Shown piece by piece: positions 27,536 to 37,400 of a stretch of DNA of 64,000 nt (its first letter is position 1; each line of letters opens with the position of its first letter). The DNA comes from Candidatus Berkiella aquae (GTDB taxonomy: Bacteria; Pseudomonadota; Gammaproteobacteria; Berkiellales; Berkiellaceae). The stretch spans positions 2,480,001 to 2,544,000 of the forward strand of contig NZ_LKAJ02000001.1 of assembly GCF_001431295.2 (NCBI RefSeq). Direction: 5' to 3'. Made by a program: the position numbers and the translations under genes. The notes beneath the pieces are model-generated. The model was given only the letters and a program-made list of their open reading frames with translations. It ran no database searches and had not been told where the DNA came from.

Positions 27536-28693
27536 TCAGTGTTTAAAACCTATTTTCATTTTTGCCTCAGGAGTCATGCGCCCTTGCGTGTCAATTTTCG
27601 ACGATTGCTTCAATTTATAACTTTTTAAAACAGCTCTTGGTGACGAAATATTTTTTCGGATTAACTTACCATACAGGGCCAATTTTCTATTTCTTTCTAT
27701 CATGAATGTATTAATTTTATTGTTAAAGTGAATTGCTATTGGTTTTAGCGAAGGGTTTTGTGTCGCGTAAAGTTGCTTTTTTCCATTATGAACAGGGGGT
27801 TCTACTTCGTGCCTATTAATTTTTAGAAAATCTATAGGTCTTTTTCCTTGTTTAGAAAGCATGTCAGTTTTTGCACCTTCATTAATTAAACGTTCAACCA
27901 TATCAGGCAAACACATGATGACTGCCCAATGTAAAGGAGTTAAACCATGCTCTGAATCAGCTTTATTAATATCAATTTTTTTAGTTTTTAATAAAGCATC
28001 AAATATTTCATTGTTTCCCTTTTGAATGGCTAATATTAACGGTGTACAGGGGAAACGACCTTGAGTCGCATCATTTAATAAGTATGAATTCTGCTTTTGA
28101 GCTAATTCAATTAATGCAAGAGCAACTGGATTATTATCAAAGCCGATAGCGGTACTCAACGGAAGCTGTTTAAACAGCTTGTCTCTATTAAATTTAACAC
28201 CAATTGTCATTAAAAAGTTAAGCACACTTTGGCATTGTTGCTTAGATAATTTGTGTTGTACCTTTAAGCCTAAATAATAAGGTGGAAGGGTAATAAAAGG
28301 ATTTTCGTTGGCGCGATAGGAGGAGCTGCAAAATGCCTGCAATAAATTTCCTTTAATTAAATGTCCGGCCTCGCCTTCAATTAAATATTTTAAGGTCTTA
28401 AAATCATTATCTAAAAATATTGTTTTATGATCTCTGCTCAATTTTTTTAATTCATTTATGTTCGCTTCTAAGCAAGCATTCAAGATTTGGCATCTTGCAC
28501 TATCATCAGTTTTATTCCTAGGAAAATTATTGTCAGTACTATGGAGAAAAATTCCAGCAAAAACAGACCCTAAACATAACAAAATTGTACCTGTTAGTCC
28601 TAACAATCCTCCCCAAAATACAAGAATAGCAAAAGATGAAATAATCATTGCAAGCGCAATACCACTGGATTTGGATAATTTAGGAATTGACAT
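27536..28693 (-). CDS. Ankyrin-repeat protein with N-terminal transmembrane hairpin
   Basis: This 385-residue protein has a hydrophobic hairpin at about 10-52. Ankyrin-type repeats follow in the middle: FPCTPLILAIQKGNNEIFDA and DSEHGLTPLHWAVIMCLPDM, then ERLINEGAKTDMLSKQGKRP. A basic, probably disordered tail closes it. It resembles the 3.3-8.6 kb ankyrin family in having a membrane hairpin next to ankyrins but lacks the RKQSLRS ending. It is probably a membrane-associated scaffold or effector. Confidence 0.75.
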   Translation of the reverse strand: MSIPKLSKSSGIALAMIISSFAILVFWGGLLGLTGTILLCLGSVFAGIFLHSTDNNFPRNKTDDSARCQILNACLEANINELKKLSRDHKTIFLDNDFKTLKYLIEGEAGHLIKGNLLQAFCSSSYRANENPFITLPPYYLGLKVQHKLSKQQCQSVLNFLMTIGVKFNRDKLFKQLPLSTAIGFDNNPVALALIELAQKQNSYLLNDATQGRFPCTPLILAIQKGNNEIFDALLKTKKIDINKADSEHGLTPLHWAVIMCLPDMVERLINEGAKTDMLSKQGKRPIDFLKINRHEVEPPVHNGKKQLYATQNPSLKPIAIHFNNKINTFMIERNRKLALYGKLIRKNISSPRAVLKSYKLKQSSKIDTQGRMTPEAKMKIGFKH

Positions 28694-29386
28694 TTTTTAA
28701 AACCATCTAACTCATGAAAGTCATCTAGTATACGCTTCCGCAATATAAAAGACCATTTTTAATGAAAGGAAATGGGATATGTCGGACCAATTTACCATTC
28801 ATAGAATGGATAAACTAAGAGACCAGTACCGTATTGTATGTGTAATCTCAACACCAAAAGTTCGAAAATCGTCCCACTCGGGGAGCCAACTTAAATTAAT
28901 AAAACTTACAAATATTCTTTCTTGCTAATTACTCTGCGTTAAACAACCTTTCGCAATAATTGCTTAGGCTTTCAAACTTTTCACTATATTAAACAGTTCG
29001 GAAATTCTAGATAGTTGCTTTAAACTAAAAAAGAATTCCATTAGAAAATTTGGCATAAAGTGCTTATGCCCCCATCAAGCATCAATCTATCCAAATAATA
29101 TGTTCATTAGCTGGTGATCTTGGTAAATACATACTTAGCAATGGCGTATCGCTTATACCTGTAACATAACTGGACCATCGTAGATGATTGTCTCAATGCT
29201 AAGGGATAATCTAGTTAATTTTAGCATTCTTTTATCGCTTATTTCTCGAGCGCTCATCTACATAAGTTATAATAGCCATTTGTTGGTTCAATATGACCAT
29301 ATATCTAATTACTGTATGACAATTTATAAATTGATGATAATGTGAAAAGCTAATTGTTCTCATACTTGAGTATTTAAGTATTTTTT
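28694..29386. other. Gene-free stretch around an att-like repeat
   Basis: About 690 bases without a convincing gene. It contains the third copy of the tRNA-Asn end (28845-28893), preceded by a short open stretch (MSDQFTIHRMDKLRDQY) that runs straight into the repeat and may be a gene stub. The remainder is AT-rich with no family-level similarity that I recognise. An integrase would be expected beside an att site, but none is visible. Confidence 0.5.
28845..28893. repeat. att-like repeat 3: tRNA-Asn 3' end copy
   Basis: TCTCAACACCAAAAGTTCGAAAATCG continues into GTCCCACTCGGGGAGCCAACTTA. It matches copy 2 (19480-19530) except for small changes, and the last bases match the sequence after the genuine tRNA-Asn. 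Confidence 0.75.
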
Positions 29387-29797
29387 ATGAAAAATAACGT
29401 ACTTTTCTTTATTATTAGTATTGTGTTTGGATTTTTAATTTGGTTTGTAAACCATCACTTTAATTACAGTGGTTCCCTATTCTTGGCCCCTTTATCCCCT
29501 CTATTCAAACCTGTGACATTACTATTTTTTTGGGGATTAATTTTGTCATTTTTACCGTGTAATATATTCTTAATGATTGCAGGAACTATATTAGGTCAAT
29601 TTATTTCTTGGATACCCGAGATTATGCATCCCCCATCCAGTTCTGTCGGTGGTGCATTCTATGTTCTAGGCAATATATTCCTCTTGGGAACCAGTTTTAT
29701 TATCCTTACTGGTAACAGGGTGGGTAGGATTCTAAATAAATTGGCTATTAGAAAACTAGAAAAGACAGAGAATAAAGCACTTTTGCGAAGACCTTAG
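29387..29797 (+). CDS. Four-helix membrane protein of unknown function
   Basis: This 136-residue protein has hydrophobic helices at about 5-24, 32-52, 55-75 and 92-112 and a basic C-terminus (RKLEKTENK). It starts at an ATG after a T-rich leader. It lies between two att-like repeats (28.87 and 29.96 kb), so it would be the only gene of the smallest inserted unit. No family is recognised. Confidence 0.55.
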   Translation: MKNNVLFFIISIVFGFLIWFVNHHFNYSGSLFLAPLSPLFKPVTLLFFWGLILSFLPCNIFLMIAGTILGQFISWIPEIMHPPSSSVGGAFYVLGNIFLLGTSFIILTGNRVGRILNKLAIRKLEKTENKALLRRP

Positions 29798-29843
29798 TAT
29801 TAAATTATATTTTTACAACAATTGCATTCAACGCATTGCTTGC

Positions 29844-29981
29844 GGCGATTAAACACACTATTCACCGCAAACCCTATTCCTCATGGACGATGCAGGCGGA
29901 TAGGAGTTTCGACCAGTTTCTAACCGCATCAAAATCTCTACCCGAAAAGTTCGAAAATCGTCACACCCGGGGAGTCAAACT
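29844..29981. repeat. att-like repeat 4, with fic-operator relic
   Basis: The block reads TTGCGGCGATTA...TATTCACCGCAA, a degraded copy of the fic palindrome. About 75 bases follow that resemble 19405-19490, then AAAAGTTCGAAAATCGTC and the tRNA end as CACCCGGGGAGTCA. It is the most diverged copy and thus probably the oldest insertion boundary. Confidence 0.65.
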
Positions 29982-30089
29982 TCAGAAAATAACAAAGTAC
30001 ATTATTCCAACTTATCCAATTCCAATGCCTTTATAAACCCGGATTTATAAAACAAAGTACTACCGTGTTTTATAAGCGCTTGCTTGGAT

Positions 30090-30299
30090 TTAATAACTAA
30101 TTTTAAATGTTGCATCTGTTAATCGTCCACGCTTTTCTCTCCAACGTACAACAGCTCGGTAAAGTAACGTTGGCTCATCTGAAAGCTTATTAAGCTCTTT
30201 TTCTATAACTTCTTGCAGCATTGGAGTAATTAATGAAGGTTGCCCCCCTTTAAATAGGAAATTTTTACTCACTTTATTTTCCTGAACTGCCGATATCAA
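30090..30299 (-). CDS. Hypothetical protein, 69 aa
   Basis: The frame opens at a TTG (30299) and has a possible GTG start a few codons later (KVSKNFLFKGG). It is followed by helical sequence (LQEVIEKELNKLSDEPTLLY) and a basic end (RWREKRGRLTDATFKISY). It is intact but unrecognised and short. It may be a remnant or a small regulator. Confidence 0.35.
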   Translation of the reverse strand: MISAVQENKVSKNFLFKGGQPSLITPMLQEVIEKELNKLSDEPTLLYRAVVRWREKRGRLTDATFKISY

Positions 30300-30423
30300 A
30301 TATAAGACAGAACATAAATTTTAAGGTTCAAAATTTGTTATTGTGCTCTACACATTCCTTTGTTTTAGACACAATAAGCTTAATTAATGAAATTTTAGGG
30401 TGTTATTACACATAACACAGATT

Positions 30424-30746
30424 AAGGGGGGCAGGTATACCGATGGCAATCTAACTAGGGTCATCGGAATACCCTGAGGGATCCCCACGAATATTTCTTG
30501 ATAGTATCGTCATTGCGAGAAGAAGCCGGTGTAATAGGTTGAAAATACACCAAAATTACACGGCTGAAGCGAAGCAATCCATCTGAATATATTTCTTACG
30601 GAACTCTGTAAGATAAATACTCAGATGGATTGCCAACGCAAAAGACATTATGGCTTATCATTTTTTTACGTTTTCCCCGCGTCTTTTGCTCGCAATGACC
30701 AAAAAATTTCGTGGGGATACCTCAGTCGGTATACCTGACCTTTTTT
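30424..30746. mobile_element. Composite palindromic MITE-like element, copy A
   Basis: The outer arms are of the GGTATACC family (GGGGGCAGGTATACCGATGG at the left, GTCGGTATACCTGACC at the right). Inside are inverted ends TACCCTGAGGGATCCCCACGAA and TTCGTGGGGATACCTCAG, then nested inverted repeats GTCATTGCGAG / CTCGCAATGAC and GCAATCCATCTGA / TCAGATGGATTGC. The whole ~260 bp can fold on itself and has no gene. A near-identical copy is at 40366-40655. The CATTGCGAG...GAAGCAATCC core resembles palindromic repeats scattered in many bacterial genomes. It has the structure of a non-autonomous mobile element. Confidence 0.75.
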
Positions 30747-30808
30747 TCTTTAGAAAAGATCAGGACGCGCAAGCGCGCCCTAGTTTATCAAGAATAAATA
30801 GTAAATCT

Positions 30809-31102
30809 CTACATTTTATATGTATCAACGAAAACGCCATACAATACTCTTGAATCAGGATCACTGTTTAACGCTGCTCCTGTATAAGAGCCTCCCAAAT
30901 AACCTAAAACACCACCAACGCCCACCATGCTTAACATAGCAAGACAATTGAGCTCAATGGAGAAAGCAACTAATCCACAGGTACTTCCTAACATCACAGC
31001 AGGAACCACACCCCAATTATAAAGTGTTTCAGCATATTCTTCCGACGTAAAATAACTGCCACCAGAAATAAGGTACGCTTCTTTATCATTAAGTTTTTTC
31101 AT
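30809..31102 (-). CDS. Double-glycine-leader peptide precursor (class II bacteriocin-like), 97 aa
   Basis: The leader MKKLNDKEAYLISGG ends in Gly-Gly at 14-15, the processing site for C39-peptidase ABC exporters. The mature part would be 82 residues with a hydrophobic core (about 33-70) containing GxxxG-like MVGVGGVLGYLGGSYTGAAL, as in membrane-active bacteriocins, and two cysteines. It has no immunity or exporter gene beside it. MITE-like copy A lies 60 bases beyond its 3' end. An RBS-like AGA(T)TAG is weak. Bacteriocin or signalling peptide are both possible. Confidence 0.65.
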   Translation of the reverse strand: MKKLNDKEAYLISGGSYFTSEEYAETLYNWGVVPAVMLGSTCGLVAFSIELNCLAMLSMVGVGGVLGYLGGSYTGAALNSDPDSRVLYGVFVDTYKM

Positions 31103-31454
31103 CTAATCTCACCAACATATCTTTTAAAGAAAAGAAATTTAACATAAGAAAGTCCTCTTTGAAAGAAACGGGGAGAGATAACAGGATGCTTGATCAAATG
31201 ACATCATTTGTTACTTGAATGCCTGATATGTGATAAAACTTATAATTATTATAAATTTTATTTAATGTCTCGTTTATCTCAATTCAAAAAATTCGAAAAT
31301 CATTTAACAGCACAAGAGTGTATAAGCAACATTTATTAATTCACCGCTAGAATGAACTTCTTCATTAATTCGCTAGTGACCCTACATGTTTTCTAAAACT
31401 TTATACCTTTTTAGATGTCTCTTTATATAAGAACCTATCTAAATGGATATATAA
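31103..31454. other. Intergenic region upstream of the giant AAA+ gene
   Basis: These 352 AT-rich bases separate divergent genes. A 24-codon open stretch at 31265-31339 (MSRLSQFKKFENHLTAQEC) looks like the N-terminal stub of a transposase-type gene that stops early; confidence in that is low. No clear terminator or promoter boxes could be fixed. Confidence 0.4.
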
Positions 31455-34400
31455 ATGTATATACCCGATTACCTTTTATTTGAACCCAAACAGTTTAAAG
31501 AAAAATTGACGACGGAGTTTACCGGAAATTTAGACGTCCCTAATGCGTTAAAAGGCAATCCTCGTTGTTGGAAGAAGCAAAATATAGCAGGAACTAAACA
31601 AAAGAAAACCATCCTGATTAATGATTTTAGATTAGAAGGAATGGATGAAAAAAAAATAAAAGAAGCCAAACACTTTATTGATAAATTAATACAAGAGGGT
31701 TTTTCAATTTATCTGTGGCAAAAGCAAGGTCCTATTAAATTAGATGAAAAAAATTCAGGAATGTTATTCTTACCCCTTGTCAGAAATGATTGTTCGCCAG
31801 CTCACCCACATGAAATGACAAAAGCGATGGCAAGTAAAAATATTCCTACTGAAGGTCTTATCGTAATGGATATTGCTGCCTTAGTGAATTTGCAAAATGA
31901 AATCCAAGATCAAAAAGTCATGCCAAGGGCTCAACCCAATGAGGTTGATATACGTGATATTGCAAAGTCGACATTTTCATTTGACGCTATAAAGAAAGCA
32001 AAACCAGACATTAGGGTCATTGCTCCTGCCTTGGATGATAGCATTAAACCACTTGAGGATTGGTTTAATCAGAGAAATGAAGTTGTAAGCTTTGATTATC
32101 GAGATTACATTATTGACACCAAAGACAAAGCAAATTTTTATTTTTCCATTGCAGAACAGGTTAAAAATTTACGGGTTCAAACTCTCGAAGGTTTATCATT
32201 TAAGCAAATACTTGAAAAGGGAGCTAACCTTGAAACCATAAAAGTATCCGATAAGGATTTTTTTCAGAAATTAGATATTCAGGATTCAGAGTCCTACCCT
32301 TCAATTCGTGTTCTTGATTTAAGCGCAGGTGTCGAAATTGAAAATTCCATGAATAATTGGTATCTCTTGATGAACAAGATGCCCAATCTAAAAAGAATCG
32401 TACTTTTCCAGGGTTTTCTTGATTCGATCCAAGAAATACAAAAAAACGGCTTTCCAAAAGAAGTTTTACAGAAAGCATCAATTGAAGAAAGAGTAGCGCT
32501 TTTTAAATTACTAGAAGAATTAAAAGCAATAGAACATTTAACATGCAAAGATGATGAAGTTATGGGTAACGAGGATTTTACATTAACGTTTTCTCAATCC
32601 AATCAAGACTCAATGCTCACCAATCTTACCAAGCTCCAAACCACCCCAAATCTTGAATCATTGACAATGACATTGACGCCGCTTAACACAAAAATGACAA
32701 TACCTGATGATGATAAAAACATCTTGAAACAGCACATCAATAATAAACTTGCCGTACTTAATTTAGAAGTTATCAACAAAACAAAGCCAATAGAAGATAG
32801 TAATTTCCATTTCCTCAGAACTTTTAACACCGTTTATCAAGATATCACCCATCTTGCGCATTTTGCACCCCACCTCCAATATTTGAAAATTTCCATGAAA
32901 AAAGACTGCCAAATATCAGCGCAAGAAGAGATAAAATCCATTCCCTCTCTTAAAGCAATCAGTATAGACGCCGAGAGTAAACAATCACTAAAATTTTTAA
33001 GCAAATTAGCACCCAACCTAGAGTCACTTGAATTAAATGGGGAAATAGTACATGACGATCTTTTTAGTGTTGATTTTCACAAACTGCGTACCCTATCTAT
33101 CAAACCAGGTTTTACAGCGAGATTAACTTCGAATTTTACGCTTGGTGCTTTAATAAACCAATATCCAAAACTAGAAAATGTAGAGATAAATGGAGATCAA
33201 ATATTATCAATTTTAAAAAAAACAGATACCTTACCCAAAAATATAAATCTTAAGAAATTATCGATTGATTTTCCATCATTGGCTTTGAATCCAGAGAGCC
33301 ACACTGTGATAGTCGACATAGTGAAACGCGCTAATCATTTAACAGAACTCAATCTAAAAAATTGTAAATATTGCAGCGAAATGATTAAAGAGCTGTCAAA
33401 GACAGGCGCAAAACTAAACAATATTAGAAAAATTGATTTTACCTCCAGCAATTTCACCTTGGAAGACTACGTTCTTTTAAGACAAATGGCACCACATCTT
33501 GAATCCATTACGATCACCTATTGTCCTGCAAGCAACCATGAAGATGAACTCAGAAAAGATAAATCCGTCAACATAATCAATAAATATAAGAAAGCACTAA
33601 CATCAAAAAACGATACCTCTACAGATGCAAGTAATAAACAGATTGGCAAAGGTGACAATGAAAAAAAACGCTCAGTCGATGCTAATGTGCTGAATAAAGA
33701 TATTGAATATGATTTAACAGAAATATTTACCGATATCAATGGCGCAAAGCCACCTCATCCCAATCAATATCGTCTTAGTGTTTTTAATACTATCCAATTT
33801 ACACCTAATCCAGAGTCACCTTTTGATTTACTGAATCTCGGCGACTTGGAACTTAAACCTTATCAAAAATACCAATACGGTTTAGAAAATCTAAATCAAG
33901 TTTTACAAATTGCTCGCAAAGAAAAAAAACAACAGTTTCAAGGCAAGCATACAATGCTACTGACAAACACTTTTGCACCTCTGCCATCATTGTCAGCAAA
34001 TGAAGTATTACAAGCCCTTAATGTGCAAGGGCTTAAACAAAGTGATATTGAAGTAAAATATTCAACCCGTGACAACCTCTATTATATAAGACGCAAAACA
34101 TTCGGGTTATCAGATGTTAACATCGATTTTCTTATCGAGGTGCAAGAACCTCCTATCAGTAAAAATAAAAGTCTACAAGAATTTGTTAAATCATTTAATG
34201 CCTTTGGGGTACCTGAAGCTGATATTGACATGGACGGCTTATCAGGCGAAGACAAGCTGAAGCGAATGTATGAACATAAAGTAGGACGCTGCGAACTGCG
34301 TGCACTGATGTTTAAACATTTTGCTAAAGAAAAATTCCCAGAACAGCCTGTTAGAATTATTACAAATGATTGTCATGCTTTTGTTGAAGTGCTAGAAAAT

Positions 34401-37400
34401 AAGCAATGGATCAAATATGATTTAGGAGGCTACCCTGCCAAAGCAAATATCAAAAAACCAGATGTAGAAGCTAGAAACACTCCTGTCACGGAAACGTCTG
34501 ATTTGCCAGAAAAATCTCCTGTGATCGAAGTTTCTGTTTTACCCGAAAATCCTGTGGTCGGAGTTTCTGCTTTGCATGAAAAATCAATTTTTGGAGATAT
34601 TTCTGATTTAGAAGATGATCAAAGTGACATAATTGAACTAGATATTGAATGGGATGATGAAGAATCTCTAGATCCAACCCATGTAACATGGGGTGCGCGT
34701 GAGACGATAAAATTAGAACCCGAAGCCTTTTTACTTAACGCGCTTTCGGCAACGAAGGTAGACGCCACATCGGGTGAACATCGTGGGCAAAATGTGTTAG
34801 TACAATGCGAGAACGATGAAGATGTGCAAACAACGTGTCTTAATTTGCAACATATGGCTAAACACACTGAACGCGCAGTGTTCGTTATTAATAATCCAGA
34901 AGAAATCGTTTGCGCAAGTCGATGGTTGCGCAGAGAAAAGGATGATACCGGTACACCTATGACCGGCCCTGGTGGTCCTTTACATGAATTTCTAACGGCG
35001 CAGCATCATCAGGGAAAACATCCCGTATTGATAGTCAATTGGAACAACTTTAGTGCAGATGAGCTTGTACGTTTTAATACCCTTATTGATGAGAATCGTT
35101 CAGCGGATAAAACCCACATTCCAAACGATATGGTTGTTGTAGGCATTTATAACACCCAAAAACCCAATGCCTATACTGGCAGTGATTTTTATTCACGCAA
35201 TACCAAAAAGTGTTTTGTTAAACCTAATGTTCTTCCTACTGAAGGTTTTGCGCTTGAGGTGCCTGAGACAAATATAGGAACCAATGCCATTGAAATTGAA
35301 CTTTATGAGTCAATAAACTGGAGAGAATTATTGCTTGGACAATGGGTAATGGAAGCTGGTCGCATTCAATTTAATGAGGGTCCATTAGCTAAGGCACTTG
35401 AAAAAGGGCTACCAGTACACCTTCGTAATGCGCCCTGGCATATTCCTGAGTTTGCACAATTTTGGCAGGAAGCAAAAATTCATGGCAAAATTCCAACTAC
35501 GGGTAATACACTGCAGGTACCTGTTTCATTTTGGGAAAATCTAAATCAAAGTAAAGGTTATGATTGGAAGGTATTATTAACAGCACATCATTTTGAGCCA
35601 AACCCTCAAAAACTCATCAACCCCTTTGTTATCAATCCAGGGACTTTTAATCAATTTATTGATCATTATGATATTCAGAACGATTTGCCACAATTCACTA
35701 AAAGTGTATTTTCTAAATATGAAAATAAAGAAGTTAATTTACTGCTGACATCATCTTTAAGTGCACCGAATTGGCATCAACTACTTAAAGAAGCTAAACG
35801 TTATAATGTTACATTACATATCGGAGTCCCAGAAGAGATCAGCTTACCGGAGTCTTTAGAAAAAGATTGCGATGTACAACGCTTAAATCAAAAAAAGCAG
35901 TCAATAGCTGATGTGACTTTAATTGTAAGCTCTGACGTCAGTATGACTGCAGAAAAACTAAAATTAGTGCATGTGAAGGATAAACCTTTTGTCATTGACG
36001 TGTCAGAATGTGATAATAGCGATATTTTTTATTCCAACAAAGCTAAACTGGATGAAAAAGAAAACAACATAGCATTTGAAACAAAAATCAGCGATATTTG
36101 GACAGCGCTTCAAAATAATCAAACCGTTATTTTAAAAGGACGTTTTAAAGCGGAGTTAACCAATGCATGCATGGAGATTTGCTCACAAGGAGGATTAACC
36201 ATCAATGGAAAATTTGAACCCCTCAAAGGAAAACTTATATTATTAAGTGATGCGCCGTTGTCAACTGCATTTGAAAGCAAGAACGACACGCCAGACTTAC
36301 AAGAAAAAATAGATCATATTTTAGCAAACGAATATTCAGAAGAACTTCAACGCGCTATTAAAGCACACAATTGGCCAAAAGATGCCACCTTCGCGCAAAT
36401 AAAAGCGGCTATCAATCAATATCAACGCACTATGCCACCTCACTTTGATATCCAGGAAGGAATTCTCAAAATTGCCACGAAAGAATCACAAGCAAGACAA
36501 GCAATGGATTTTAGTGATGAACATGTCGATAAAGTTTGTAATGAATTTATTGCCACACGTTTAGAGGCACTTAAAAATATTTTATCCCATGCTCCTTTTG
36601 CTTTTATTGGGGGTAAAACAGGTGTGGGCAAAAGCACCTTCATGAAACGCTATATTACGCCTGAAAATGGTTTTACACTTTATAATGAAATTCAAGGCTT
36701 AGAAAATTGGGCAAATAATCAAACGAGAGGTACAACAAAAGTTCTATTCTTTGATGAAGCTAATATTTCAGATAATGACTATACCCTTTTTGAAGGATTA
36801 TATGAAATACCGCCAAGAATTTTGATTAATGGCAAACTGATTACCTTAACGGAAGATCATAAAGTCGTTCTTGCAGGCAACCCAATGAGTTATGGTGGTG
36901 AGCGACATTTACCCACTCTGCTATCACAACATGGCAATGCATGCACTTTTGATCTCATGCCCATTGAATATATCTATCGGGATATTTTAAAACCTGTGTT
37001 CGATGCGGCAAAAGTGTCAAAAATAAATTCCAAGGTATTTAGCGAATGCATCTTAACAGCATACCAAGATATCTGTGCTTTTTCTGAAGATGAAGTTCTT
37101 ATTAGTCCAAGGGAATTAAAAATGATGGCGATGATGATGGTTTCATCGATCCTGAGTGAAAGCAACCATCAAAATATTGTTTATGAAGTAGCAAGTCAAT
37201 GTTTACCGGATGACAAAAAAGAAGAATTTAAGCATTCGTTTTTATCTAAATATCCAAAGAGTTTATCTTCAAATAAACGTGTTCTACCTTCGCAAACAAC
37301 CGCAGGTAAAAATTTTACGTTAACACCTTCTAGAGTTCCTATTTATGATTCTCTACTACGGTTACTTGCCGTACGAGAAACAATGATAACAAGCAACGAT

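Noticed and set aside
30650-30853. Plus-strand 67-codon frame through the end of MITE-like copy A
   Set aside because: Most of it lies in the palindromic element and the rest is antisense to the double-glycine peptide gene.
31265-31339. 24-codon ORF resembling the N-terminus of a transposase-type protein
   Set aside because: Too short and not certain enough to call as a gene; mentioned only in the intergenic note.
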